From assembly GCA_003241875.1 (NCBI GenBank), contig QBLU01000008.1, forward strand, positions 36,780 to 100,779: a DNA stretch of 64,000 nt. The letters are read 5' to 3'. The notes beneath the pieces were generated by a model. The model was not told where the DNA came from. It saw nothing but the letters and a program-made list of their open reading frames with translations, and did not search any database. Each line of letters opens with the position of its first letter. The stretch's first letter is position 1. Below are positions 46,834 to 55,993 of the stretch, piece after piece. The stretch comes from Alphaproteobacteria bacterium (lineage in GTDB: Bacteria > Pseudomonadota > Alphaproteobacteria > Sphingomonadales > Sphingomonadaceae). The position numbers were made by a program, and so were the translations under genes.

Positions 46834-47943
46834 TCAGGCGGCGGGCTTGACGGCAGGCGGGGCGACGGCCGCAACCGAAGACCGGGCGACGGTGACGCGC
46901 ATGCCATCGCGCAGGCGGTCGGCGCCCGAGGTCACCACTCGCTCCCCGGGGCGCAGGCCGGCGGTGACGGTGACAGCGGTGTCGCCCAGCGGCCCCAGCG
47001 CGACCTGGCGCAACCGCACCCGGCTGCCGGCGCCATCGAGCACATAGACAAAGCCTTCGTCGGCACGGGCGGCAAAGATCGCCGTCGCGGGGACGCTGAC
47101 GTCGCCGTCGACCGGCCCGGTGCCGCCGAAACGCAGCCGCGCCGTGCCGATCAGCCCCGATCGCATGTCGGGCCTTGCGGGAAGCGCCAGTTCGACGCGG
47201 AAGGTGCCGGTGGCGTCGTCGCCGCGGGCGCCGATCTCGCTGACGGTCGCCGCGATCTGCTGCGGCCCCAGCGCGGAGATGGTGACCGCCGCCAATTGCC
47301 CGCGCTTGACCCGGCCCAGATCGGCATCGGCGAGCGGCACGCGCAGGACATAGCCCGAATCGCGTTCGCCGATGATCAGCACGGCCTGGCCGGGGGTGGC
47401 AATCTGGCCGGGCTCGGCAGGGCGGCGCAGCACCACGCCGGCCGAAGGCGAGCGGATGGTGGCAAGCCCGACATCGAAACCGGTCTGTGCGGCCCGGGCG
47501 CGAGCGGCGGCGACCGCAGCGCGGGCGGTCTCGACCCGGGGCGCCGTCACCCAGCCCTTTTCGAACAGCGCCTCGAGACGGCGATAGTCGGCGTCGGCGC
47601 GGGTGACTTCGGCGCCTGCCGACGATGATGCCGCGGCAAGGCTGGTGGGATCGAGCCGGGCAAGGACCTGGCCGCGCGCGACGCTGTCGCCTTCGCGGAC
47701 AAGAATGGCTGCGATGCGACCGGCGGTGTTGAAGCCCAGCGCCGTCTCGCGCTTCAGCCGGACAGTACCGCTCAATTCCAGGCTGGCGGCGCCGGTGGCG
47801 GGGACGGCCGGCGTGACGGCAACCGGCAGGGCGTCATTCCGCGCCGCGACCGGTGGCGGTGCCGACGCCTGGCAGCCCGTCACCAGCGTAGCCACAAGGG
47901 CTAGCGCCAATCTGTCGGGTTGCCCCTGCCGCCGTTGCATCAT
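46834..47943 (-). CDS. RND efflux periplasmic adaptor (membrane fusion lipoprotein)
   Basis: The 369-residue product has a lipobox LVTGC in its signal peptide, a lipoyl-like domain split by a helical hairpin (VREGDSVARGQVLARLDPTSL and TIRSPSAGVVLRRPAEPGQIATPGQ), a beta-barrel and a membrane-proximal domain. It links the inner-membrane pump to an outer channel. It heads the efflux operon, and a perfect palindrome lies 78 bp upstream. Confidence 0.94.
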   Translation of the reverse strand: MMQRRQGQPDRLALALVATLVTGCQASAPPPVAARNDALPVAVTPAVPATGAASLELSGTVRLKRETALGFNTAGRIAAILVREGDSVARGQVLARLDPTSLAAASSSAGAEVTRADADYRRLEALFEKGWVTAPRVETARAAVAAARARAAQTGFDVGLATIRSPSAGVVLRRPAEPGQIATPGQAVLIIGERDSGYVLRVPLADADLGRVKRGQLAAVTISALGPQQIAATVSEIGARGDDATGTFRVELALPARPDMRSGLIGTARLRFGGTGPVDGDVSVPATAIFAARADEGFVYVLDGAGSRVRLRQVALGPLGDTAVTVTAGLRPGERVVTSGADRLRDGMRVTVARSSVAAVAPPAVKPAA

Positions 47944-48020
47944 CGCCCACCCGCTGCGGCAACCGGATTTGATTGCGACTCATATCATTAGGGCCGGAAC
48001 GATGACGCGCAACCGGTTTT

Positions 48021-48035
48021 TTGAGCAGCGCTCAA
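48021..48035. promoter_or_regulatory. Palindrome TTGAGC-AGC-GCTCAA upstream of the efflux operon
   Basis: Two perfect 6-bp half-sites separated by 3 bp lie 78 bp before the adaptor ATG, between the efflux operon and the small genes at 48089. This is the form of operator bound by TetR- or MarR-type efflux regulators, but no regulator gene of that kind is adjacent. Confidence 0.5.
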
Positions 48036-48088
48036 CTTTATCGCAGGCTCGTCGTTGTGCGTTTGACAGCACGTGTCGGAAACATCGT

Positions 48089-48448
48089 TCAATCACGGAT
48101 CGTCAGTGCATTGACTGTTAACGATTTAGAAACCATACCGTCAGGGACTGCAACACTGCATCCTGGGAGCACGGCGATCTCTGCCACGATATGTCCGGCG
48201 ATGGTGAACTCGTGATCGCGCAGCCTGGCCTCAATGGCGGCGACGGCAGCCTCGACCTCGGCGCCGGACCCGACGATGCGCAGGTCGATGTCATGCGTCG
48301 CCCCGACGAAGGTGGCGCTTGCCCAATCGGTCGAACCGGCATTTTCGACGACCAGGATCGGTTTATGCCTATCCAGAGCCGACAGTTGCGCGATCCGGCC
48401 GATCGCCCGCACGATGGCCAGGGCGATATGATGTCCTTCGTGTCGCAT
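48089..48448 (-). CDS. Conserved hypothetical protein in a repressor-linked operon
   Basis: The 119-residue product has an alpha/beta pattern without signal peptide or membrane segment: HHIALAIVRAIGRIAQL, then HDIDLRIVGSGAEVEAAVAAIEARL and FTIAGHIVAEIAV. The repeated DLRI/EAAVAAIE layout suggests a small regulatory or ligand-binding fold. I do not recognise a family. Its ATG overlaps the stop of the Cro-like gene by one base (TAATG), so the two are translated together. Confidence 0.6.
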   Translation of the reverse strand: MRHEGHHIALAIVRAIGRIAQLSALDRHKPILVVENAGSTDWASATFVGATHDIDLRIVGSGAEVEAAVAAIEARLRDHEFTIAGHIVAEIAVLPGCSVAVPDGMVSKSLTVNALTIRD

Positions 48449-48648
48449 TATGCCACGCCCTTTCGGTCATTGTCGTTCACTTCGCGGGCGATGAAGGCCA
48501 GCACACGGTCGGCCATGGCCGGACGCGGCTCGCGGCCGCGCCGCAGATCGAAGACGAATCGGGGGTCGCCGACGACGTCGCGCCCGAATCGTGACGGCGG
48601 GATTGCCCGACGCCTCAGATGGCGTTCGACAGTTGCCAGCAAAGACAT
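48448..48648 (-). CDS. Small Cro-like helix-turn-helix protein
   Basis: The 66-residue product starts MSLLATVERHLRRRAIPPSRFGRDVVGDPRFVFDLRRGREP. The pattern resembles a compact lambda-repressor-type helix-turn-helix with a basic recognition helix. GGAGATAAGG precedes ATG at 48648. It is divergent from the S24-type repressor at 48790, an arrangement like a phage cI/cro switch although no phage genes are present. Confidence 0.6.
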   Translation of the reverse strand: MSLLATVERHLRRRAIPPSRFGRDVVGDPRFVFDLRRGREPRPAMADRVLAFIAREVNDNDRKGVA

Positions 48649-48695
48649 CACCTTATCTCCCCAATTGCGCCAAATCACGTCCGATTCGGCAGGTT

Positions 48696-48732
48696 CGATG
48701 AAACATCGTACGCAAAATCCTACTAGTCTAGG
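48696..48732. promoter_or_regulatory. Inverted repeats between the Cro-like and S24 repressor genes
   Basis: CGATG-AAA-CATCG lies at 48696-48708 and CCTA-CTAGTC-TAGG at 48719-48732. Both are perfect short palindromes within the 141-bp divergent gap, in an AT-richer stretch. They are candidate operators for one or both encoded regulators. Confidence 0.45.
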
Positions 48733-48789
48733 TAAAAAACTATGGTAGAGTTCGAATCAAGCGGACCGGGAGAGGAGGTTCCGCGAGTT

Positions 48790-49470
48790 ATGGACAGTTT
48801 CGCCATCCGGAAGCGGTTGGACGGGCTGATTGCGTCGCGTGGAGAGGATTATGCCTCGTTGTCCCGGCGTCTCGGCCGCAACCCGACCTATATCCAGCAA
48901 TTCGTCAAACGCGGGGTGCCCCGTCGGCTGTCGGAAACCGATCGCCGCGTGCTTGCCGAGCATTTCGGCATAGCGGAGCGCCTGCTCGGCGGCCCGGACG
49001 ACAGCACGGCGCGCGCCGTCGTCGCCCGGCCCGGACTCGTGCAGCGCAACGAGGACTATGTGCTCATCCCGCAACTCGCCATCGGCGCGTCGGCGGGTCC
49101 GGGTGTCGAGCCCGGCGAGGAGACTCCGCTCGCCACCCTCGCCTTCCAGGCGAGCTGGGTGCGCAGCGTCGCCAACGGCCGGCCCGAGGCCCTGTCGGTC
49201 ATCAACGTCGAAGGCGATTCCATGCTGCCGACCCTTGCCGATGGCGACCAGATCCTCGTCGACACCGACGATCGCGAGCGGCTGCGCGACGGCATCTACG
49301 TGCTGCGCACCGACGATGCCCTGCTCGTCAAGCGGCTATCGGTGCATCCGGCGACCCGGCGGCTGACGATCCGCAGCGACAACGACGCCTATCCGAGCTG
49401 GGACGATTGCGATCCGGCGGGAGTGACGGTGATCGGCCGCGTGGTGTGGGTCGGGCGGCGGCTGAACTAG
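48790..49470 (+). CDS. S24/LexA-like repressor (phage CI-type)
   Basis: The 226-residue product joins an N-terminal helix-turn-helix (IRKRLDGLIASRGEDYASLSRRLGRNPTYIQQFV) to a LexA-like peptidase domain. The predicted nucleophile is Ser144 in EGDSMLP and the general base Lys181 in LLVKRL. An Ala-Gly bond at 102-103 is a candidate self-cleavage site. ATG at 48790 is preferred over ATG at 48742 because GGAGAGGAGG lies about 10 nt upstream. It may respond to DNA damage if cleavage is RecA-dependent. Confidence 0.9.
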   Translation: MDSFAIRKRLDGLIASRGEDYASLSRRLGRNPTYIQQFVKRGVPRRLSETDRRVLAEHFGIAERLLGGPDDSTARAVVARPGLVQRNEDYVLIPQLAIGASAGPGVEPGEETPLATLAFQASWVRSVANGRPEALSVINVEGDSMLPTLADGDQILVDTDDRERLRDGIYVLRTDDALLVKRLSVHPATRRLTIRSDNDAYPSWDDCDPAGVTVIGRVVWVGRRLN

Positions 49471-49504
49471 ATCGTGAATTGGGTCGCGATCGGGCGTTCG
49501 CGAC

Positions 49505-49711
49505 CTAGCGCCGCCGATCGATGACCGTGACGGCGATCGCCCCGATAATGCCGATCACCAGCCCGCCGACCAGCCCCATCGACGTCTCCCCGAACAGCAT
49601 GCCGATGATCGGCCCGATGATCAGCCCGGCGGCGATCAGGCAGCCGCCACCCTGTACCGGCGGGCGGGACGCAGGGGTTTCGGGGGGGCGTTCAGGAGGC
49701 AGAGTCGGCAT
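49505..49711 (-). CDS. Small two-helix membrane protein
   Basis: The 68-residue product has a proline-rich N-terminus (PTLPPERPPETPASRPP) and two hydrophobic helices: CLIAAGLIIGPIIGMLFG and MGLVGGLVIGIIGAIAVTV. A basic tail DRRR follows. The upstream frame stays open but ATG at 49711 starts the plausible protein. Function unknown. Confidence 0.6.
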   Translation of the reverse strand: MPTLPPERPPETPASRPPVQGGGCLIAAGLIIGPIIGMLFGETSMGLVGGLVIGIIGAIAVTVIDRRR

Positions 49712-49805
49712 GCGGGTGCTTTGACACGCCCGTCGGTGGGCCGCCAGTCCCTTGCGGACCCGCGACGGCTTTGCGCTTTGCCCCGGCTGGGCTAGGACCG
49801 CTGTC

Positions 49806-51797
49806 GTGGAAGCACCGGAATTGACTAGGAGGCGGCAGCTGGGCCGGGCGCTCGGCGTCTTGCTGCTGGCCCTGGTACCCATGGCGGCGACGGCGCAACC
49901 GACCGACCCGTCGCAACCCGTGGCCACGCCGCTGCCGACCGCCGAGCCATCGCTCGATGAATTCGCGCCGCTGCCCGGCAATGTGCCCTGGCCGACCGTG
50001 GAGACCACCACCGCCGGCGAGGCCGCTGCCCCGGCCGGCGACGTCCGCTATACCGTGACCATGACCGGCCTGGCAGAGACCGGGCTTGAAGACGAATGGC
50101 AGGCGCTGTCGTCGCTGTGGACCCGGAAAAGCGAGGTTTCCAACCTGGCGCAGATCAACCGCCGGATTGCCGAGGATCGCGACCTCATCGACCAGTTGCT
50201 GCGCTCGATCGGCCGCTATGGCGGCAACACCCAGGTCGTCGTTTCGACGCCGACCGACCCCGCGGCGACCACCGGCGTCGCGCTGACGGTCGACCCCGGC
50301 CCGCAGTACCGGTTCGACAGTGTCGTGATTTCGCCCTCGGCCGACGCCGCCGGCAACGCTGCGCAGATGACCGCGGTGGTCACGCCGCTGCTCGGCGTCG
50401 CGGCGGGCGACCCGGTCAACGCGACGCGCGTCACGGTGGCGCAGGACACGCTCGCCGCCAAGCTCGCCGACGCCGGCTACCCCTTCCCCGTCATCGGCAA
50501 GCCCGACATCGTCATCGACCATGCCACGCGCACTGCGAGCCTGGCGCAGACCATCGACCTTGGCGCGCGCGGTGTCTTCGGCACCGTCCACATCGAAGGC
50601 GAGACCCAGAAGTTCGACGACAAGCACGTCGCCGTGCTGGCCCGTTTCAAGCCGGGCGAGGCCTATACCGAGGCCGGCCGCGATGACCTGCGCCGGGCGC
50701 TGATCCAGACCGGGCTGTTCGGCGGCGTCATCGTGAAGCCGGTGCCGGGCGGCCGCGTCAACGCCGACGGCGCCCAGGTCGTCGACCTGCTCGTCACCAC
50801 CGAAGCGGCGCCGGTGCGCACGATCGCCGCCACCGGCGGCTATTCGACCGGCCAGGGCCTGCGTATCGAGGCGAGCTGGACGCACCGCAACCTGTTCCCG
50901 CCCGAAGGCGCCTTCACGGTCCGCTCGGTCGCCGCCGAACGCCAGCAGGTGCTCGCCGGCGAACTCCAGCGCCGCAACTGGAAAAAGCGCGACCAGACGC
51001 TGACGCTGCGCATGGGGCTGTCCGCCGAACAGCAGGACGCCTTCGACGCGTCGACGTTCGGCATCGGCGGCGCCGTCGCGCGGGAATCGAACATCATCTG
51101 GCAAAAGCCGATCACCTATTCGATCGGCGGCGAGCTGCTGGTGACGCGCCAGCGCGACCGGTCGGCACCCAACGACCCCAACAACACCTATTTCATCCTC
51201 GCCTTCCCGGGCAACGTGACCTGGGACCAATCCGACAGCCTGCTCGATCCGACACGCGGCTTCCGGCTGACCGGGCGCGTGTCGCCCGAATTCACGCTGC
51301 GCAGCGGCTCCTACCTCAACTATCTGAAACTGCAGGTCGACGCGACGGTCTACCGGCCGATCGGCGACGCGATCGTGCTTGCCGGCCGCCTGCATTTCGG
51401 CGGCATTGCCGGCGCCAGCCGCGGCCGCATCGCGCCCGACCGGCGCTTTTACGCCGGCGGTGGCGGCTCGGTGCGCGGTTTCGACTTCCAGGGCGTCGGC
51501 CCGCGCAATGCCGACGACACGCCGACCGGCGGCAACAGCCTGACCGAAGCATCGGCCGAAGTCCGCTACCGTTTCCAGGCGTTCGGCAACGATCTGGGGC
51601 TCGTCGGCTTTGTCGATGCCGGCCAGGTCTATGCAACCACCCTGCCCAAGCTCGACAGCCTGCGCATCGGCGCCGGGGTCGGGTTGCGATACTACACCGC
51701 GTTCGGCCCGGTGCGCATCGACCTGGCGACGCCGATCACCCGGCGCGCCGGCGACCCCCGCATCGCCTTCTACGTCTCCATCGGCCAGGCCTTCTGA
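49806..51797 (+). CDS. tamA: TamA-like outer-membrane assembly factor (Omp85 family)
   Basis: The product is about 663 residues: a signal peptide (LGVLLLALVPMAATAQ), POTRA-type domains (about residues 75-320) and a 16-stranded barrel. The barrel region contains the Omp85 signature FYAGGGGSVRGFDFQGVGP and ends in aromatic Phe (IGQAF). With TamB it inserts outer-membrane proteins. GTG at 49806 is the best start found; it supplies the basic residues before the signal helix, but the exact start is uncertain. tamB overlaps its stop. Confidence 0.92.
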   Translation: MEAPELTRRRQLGRALGVLLLALVPMAATAQPTDPSQPVATPLPTAEPSLDEFAPLPGNVPWPTVETTTAGEAAAPAGDVRYTVTMTGLAETGLEDEWQALSSLWTRKSEVSNLAQINRRIAEDRDLIDQLLRSIGRYGGNTQVVVSTPTDPAATTGVALTVDPGPQYRFDSVVISPSADAAGNAAQMTAVVTPLLGVAAGDPVNATRVTVAQDTLAAKLADAGYPFPVIGKPDIVIDHATRTASLAQTIDLGARGVFGTVHIEGETQKFDDKHVAVLARFKPGEAYTEAGRDDLRRALIQTGLFGGVIVKPVPGGRVNADGAQVVDLLVTTEAAPVRTIAATGGYSTGQGLRIEASWTHRNLFPPEGAFTVRSVAAERQQVLAGELQRRNWKKRDQTLTLRMGLSAEQQDAFDASTFGIGGAVARESNIIWQKPITYSIGGELLVTRQRDRSAPNDPNNTYFILAFPGNVTWDQSDSLLDPTRGFRLTGRVSPEFTLRSGSYLNYLKLQVDATVYRPIGDAIVLAGRLHFGGIAGASRGRIAPDRRFYAGGGGSVRGFDFQGVGPRNADDTPTGGNSLTEASAEVRYRFQAFGNDLGLVGFVDAGQVYATTLPKLDSLRIGAGVGLRYYTAFGPVRIDLATPITRRAGDPRIAFYVSIGQAF

Positions 51798-54700
51798 TGA
51801 CCGAGGCAGCCCCTTCGCGGCGCGCCGGCGGCAACGGCATTGCCCGCATCCTGATGCTGGTGGTGCTGGTCGTCGTCCTGCTCGCCGCGCTCGTCTATGG
51901 CACCACGCGCTGGATCGATACCGAGAGCGGCCGCAACTTCATCGTCCGCCAGCTGCCGGGCTACAAGCCTGCCTCGGGGCTGACGATCCGCGCCGGCCGG
52001 ATCGACGGATCCCTGTTCGGCAAGGCGACGATCCACGATATCGTCATAGGCGACGCGACCGGGACCTTTGCCACGATCCCGCAGCTGGCCATCGACTGGC
52101 GACCGCTCGACCTGCTCCAGAAGCGCTTTACCGCGAAATACCTGCTGGCGCCCGAGTTCCGCATCCTGCGCAAGCCGGCGCTGCGGCCGAGCGACAACGA
52201 CCGCATCCTGCCCGATTTCGACTTCGATATCGCCCGGCTGCAGATCGACCGGCTGGTGCTCGAACCGCCGGTCAGCGGGCGGCTGCGCGTGCTCGGCGTC
52301 GGCGGCAGCGCCGATATCCGGGCGGGGCGCGCGCGGGTCAAGCTGGCGGCGCTGACCCTCGCCCAGCCCGGTGTGGCCGGATCGGGCGATACGGTGCGGC
52401 TGTCGCTCGATTCGGAGCCCGACCGCAATGTCTTCGACGTCGATGCGCTGGTCACCGCTCCGCGCGGCGGTGCCATCGCGGGGATGCTCGGCCTGGCCCA
52501 GCCGCTCGATATCGCGGTCAGCGGCGATGGCAGCTGGCAGGTATGGCAGGGCAAGCTCGCTGCCAGGCTCGGCGGCACCCCGCTCGCCGATATCGCGCTG
52601 ACGGCGCGATCGGGGCTGTTCACCGCGCGCGGCACGGCGCTGCCGGCGCGGCTGCTGACGGGCGTCGCCAGCCGGCTTGCGGGCCCCGTTCTCAACATCG
52701 ACGGCAGTGTCCGGGTCGAGGGCAGCAAGGCACAGCTGGCGTTGCGGGCAGCGACCGCGGCCCTGACCGCCGAGGCCCGCGGCGGGGTCGATTTCGATGA
52801 TGAATCGATCGAGAACATGGCGGTCACCGCCAGGCTGATCGACCCGCGCGCGCTCAATCCCGCGGTTTCGGCGCGCGACATGCGGTTGTCGGCAAATCTC
52901 GCCGGCACCTTGACCGATCCGCTCATCGACTATCGGTTGACCGCGGCCAGCGCCGGCTGGCGCCAAGCCGTCGCCACCGACATCCGCGCGACCGGCATTG
53001 TCCGCGGCGGCCAGCGGCCGCTGGTGATCCCGGTCAGCCTGTCGGCGGCGCGCCTGACCGGGCTGGGCGACGTCGCGGCGCCGCTGCTGACCAACATTCG
53101 CATCGACGGGCCGCTGACGCTTGCCGGCGGCCGGCTGGTGTCGAAGGCGCTGGCCTTCCGCTCCGACCGGCTGAACGGCACCGCGACCGCCGATGTCGTC
53201 GACGGCAATCGCTTCCTGCTGACCGTCAAGGGCGGCCTGCCGCGCTATCTCGTGCCCGGGCTCGGCCTTGCGGATATCCTCGCCGACCTGCGCGTCGTGC
53301 CTGCCCCGGGCGGCGCCCGCGTCACCGGCCGTACCGACATCAAGGTGACCCGGCTCGACAACGGCTTTTTCGCGGCGCTCACCGACGGCCTGCCGCGGAT
53401 CGCTGCCGACATCGACGTGCTTGGCGACCTGTCGCTGGCGTTCAGCAACGCGCGGCTGACCTCCCCCGGCATCACGCTGCTGGCGACCGGCACGCGCACG
53501 CGCGCGGGCCTGGTCACGGCGCGGGGCAGCGGCACCTCGCGCGATTACGGCCCGCTGACGCTGGCGCTGCAGGGCCCGATCGATCGCCCCGTTGTCGACG
53601 TCGTGCTGGCCCGGCCGGGCTTCGGCATCGGCCTCGCCAATGTCGCCGCCAATGTGGCGCCGGCGCCCGAAGGCTGGCGCTTTGTCGCCAACGGCGCCTC
53701 GACCTATGGCCCGGTCACCGGCCGCGGGCTGATCCGCACCGCGACCAGCCCGGTGACCATCGACATCGCCAGCGCGACGATCGCCGGGCTGACCGGACAG
53801 GGCCGCATTGCGCAGACCGCCGCCGGGCCGTTTGCGGGGCGCATCGGCTTCAACGGCCCGGGCCTCAATGGCACCGCGCTGCTGGCCGCCACGGGCGCGG
53901 TGCAGCGCGCCGATATCGAGATCGCTGCGTCCGATGCCCAGCTGGCGCTCGACGTGCCGGTGACGATCGACAAGGGCAGCCTGCGCCTGTCGGTGCTGTT
54001 GCCCGCCGGCGGGCCCAGTGCGACCGGCAATTTCAGCGTGTCCGGCATCGAACGCGACGGTCTGCGCATCGACAAGGGCGCCGGCAGCATCGCCTATGCC
54101 GCCGGCCGGGGCCGCGCCACCGCTGCGATCAGCGGCACCACCAGCGCCAATTTCGCGCTCGATACCGCCGTCGATTTCACCCCCGACCGGGTCACCGTCA
54201 CCGCCAGCGGCAAGCTCGACAACAGGCCGGTGCAATTGAGCGGCCCCGCCGTGCTGACGCGCAGCGCCGCCGGCTGGGCGCTGGCGCCGGTCAGCATCAC
54301 GACGCCCGACGGCAATGCCGAGCTGTCGGGCCTGTTCGGTGCTCGCAAGACGCTGCACGCGCGCTTCGACAGGGTCTCGCTGGCGCTGCTGACCACGGCG
54401 TGGCCGGCGCTCGACTTCAGCGGGCGCATTTCCGGCAACGTCGATCTCGCCTTCGATCCGGGCAATGTGCCGTCGGGCACCGCGACGTTGCGGCTCAACA
54501 GCCTGTCGCGGGCCGGGCTGGCCTCGGCATCGACGCCGATCGACGTCGGGCTGAATGCCGAGCTGTCGCAGGCCGGCATCGTCGCCCGCGCCGTCATCGT
54601 GCGCGGCGGCAGGGTGGAGGGCCGGGCCCAGGCGCGGGTCGGCCCGATCGGTGCCGGTTCCGGAACGCTGACGGAGCGGCTGTTCGCCAGCCCGGTGTTC

Positions 54701-55978
54701 GCCCAGGCACGCTACAACGGCCCGGCGCAATCGCTGTGGGGGCTTTCGGGTATCGAGGCGCTCGACGTGCGCGGCCCGATTGCGGTTGCCGCCGATGTGC
54801 GCGGGCAGCTGGGCGATCCGCAGATCACCGGCACCGCGCGAGCTGCGGGGGCGCGGGTCGAATCAACGCTGCTCGGCGCCGTTGTCGACCAGGTCTCGCT
54901 CGACAGCCGTTTCACCGCCTCGCGGCTCGACCTGACGCGCTTTTCGGGCCGGGCCGGGCGCGACGGCACCATCACCGGCACCGGCGGCATCGACCTGTCC
55001 GCCGAACGCGGCTTCCCGATGGATATCCGCCTGGCGCTGAAGAACGCCCAGCTGCTCGATCGCGACGACTACACCGGTACCGCCAGCGGCACCGTGCGCA
55101 TCGCAACCGACCCCTATGGCGGCGTCGTGTCGGGCAAGCTGACGGTCGAGAAGGCGTCGTTCCGGCTCGGGCGGGCCGCTGCGGTCGAGGTCCCGGTGCT
55201 GCAGGTAACCGAACGCAACACCCGCGTGCTCGGCCGCCGTGCCGCCACCTACCTGCCGCCGCAGCGCTGGCTGCTCAGCCTCGATGTCAGGGGCGATCGC
55301 CGGCTGATGGTATCGGGCATGGGCGTCGAGTCGGAATGGAGCGCCGATGTCCGGATCAAGGGCGGCGCCCGCACCCCCGAGATCATCGGCCGCGTCGATC
55401 TGGTGCGCGGCGACTATGATTTCGCCGGCAAGCGCTTCAACCTGACCAAGGGTGCGCTGCGCTTTGCCGGCGGTTACCCGCCCGATCCGATCATCGATGT
55501 GTCGGCGACCAGCACGACCGCGGGCTTTACCGCCCAGCTCGACATCGACGGCACCGCGACGCGTCCGGAAATCAGATTCAGCTCGGTGCCATCGCTGCCC
55601 GAGGACGAAGTGTTGAGCCGGGTGCTGTTCGGCAGTTCGGTGACCAACCTGTCGGCCCCTGAGGCGATCCAGCTGGCCGGCGCGCTGGCATCATTGCGCG
55701 GCGGCGGCGGCGGGCTCAACCCGATCAACGCGGTGCGCAAGGGCCTCGGTATCGACCGGCTGCGCATCCTGCCCGCCGATACCGCCAACGGCCGCAAGAC
55801 GGCCGTGGCGGCGGGTCAGTACATCGGTCGCAACGTCTATGTCGAGCTTGCGACCGATGCACAGGGCTATACCGCCACCAACATCGAGGTGTCGCTGACC
55901 CGGTCTCTGTCGATCCTGTCGGAAGTGGCGACGCTGGGCGGGACGAGCGCCAACTTGCGGTGGAAGCGGGATTACTGA
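51797..55978 (+). CDS. tamB: TamB translocation and assembly module protein
   Basis: The 1393-residue product has one N-terminal membrane helix (about residues 15-35) and a very long repetitive beta-strand body. It ends in the DUF490 domain with GVESEWSADVRIKGGARTPEI, GDYDFAGKRFNLTKGALRF and EDEVLSRVLFG. TamB spans the periplasm and works with TamA, and related proteins also carry lipids. Its ATG shares one base with the tamA stop (TGATG). Confidence 0.95.
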   Translation: MTEAAPSRRAGGNGIARILMLVVLVVVLLAALVYGTTRWIDTESGRNFIVRQLPGYKPASGLTIRAGRIDGSLFGKATIHDIVIGDATGTFATIPQLAIDWRPLDLLQKRFTAKYLLAPEFRILRKPALRPSDNDRILPDFDFDIARLQIDRLVLEPPVSGRLRVLGVGGSADIRAGRARVKLAALTLAQPGVAGSGDTVRLSLDSEPDRNVFDVDALVTAPRGGAIAGMLGLAQPLDIAVSGDGSWQVWQGKLAARLGGTPLADIALTARSGLFTARGTALPARLLTGVASRLAGPVLNIDGSVRVEGSKAQLALRAATAALTAEARGGVDFDDESIENMAVTARLIDPRALNPAVSARDMRLSANLAGTLTDPLIDYRLTAASAGWRQAVATDIRATGIVRGGQRPLVIPVSLSAARLTGLGDVAAPLLTNIRIDGPLTLAGGRLVSKALAFRSDRLNGTATADVVDGNRFLLTVKGGLPRYLVPGLGLADILADLRVVPAPGGARVTGRTDIKVTRLDNGFFAALTDGLPRIAADIDVLGDLSLAFSNARLTSPGITLLATGTRTRAGLVTARGSGTSRDYGPLTLALQGPIDRPVVDVVLARPGFGIGLANVAANVAPAPEGWRFVANGASTYGPVTGRGLIRTATSPVTIDIASATIAGLTGQGRIAQTAAGPFAGRIGFNGPGLNGTALLAATGAVQRADIEIAASDAQLALDVPVTIDKGSLRLSVLLPAGGPSATGNFSVSGIERDGLRIDKGAGSIAYAAGRGRATAAISGTTSANFALDTAVDFTPDRVTVTASGKLDNRPVQLSGPAVLTRSAAGWALAPVSITTPDGNAELSGLFGARKTLHARFDRVSLALLTTAWPALDFSGRISGNVDLAFDPGNVPSGTATLRLNSLSRAGLASASTPIDVGLNAELSQAGIVARAVIVRGGRVEGRAQARVGPIGAGSGTLTERLFASPVFAQARYNGPAQSLWGLSGIEALDVRGPIAVAADVRGQLGDPQITGTARAAGARVESTLLGAVVDQVSLDSRFTASRLDLTRFSGRAGRDGTITGTGGIDLSAERGFPMDIRLALKNAQLLDRDDYTGTASGTVRIATDPYGGVVSGKLTVEKASFRLGRAAAVEVPVLQVTERNTRVLGRRAATYLPPQRWLLSLDVRGDRRLMVSGMGVESEWSADVRIKGGARTPEIIGRVDLVRGDYDFAGKRFNLTKGALRFAGGYPPDPIIDVSATSTTAGFTAQLDIDGTATRPEIRFSSVPSLPEDEVLSRVLFGSSVTNLSAPEAIQLAGALASLRGGGGGLNPINAVRKGLGIDRLRILPADTANGRKTAVAAGQYIGRNVYVELATDAQGYTATNIEVSLTRSLSILSEVATLGGTSANLRWKRDY

Positions 55979-55993
55979 GCGGACACCGCAGGC

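Noticed and set aside
51770..54730. Long minus-strand frame (986 codons)
   Set aside because: It is antisense to tamB with shadow-like composition.
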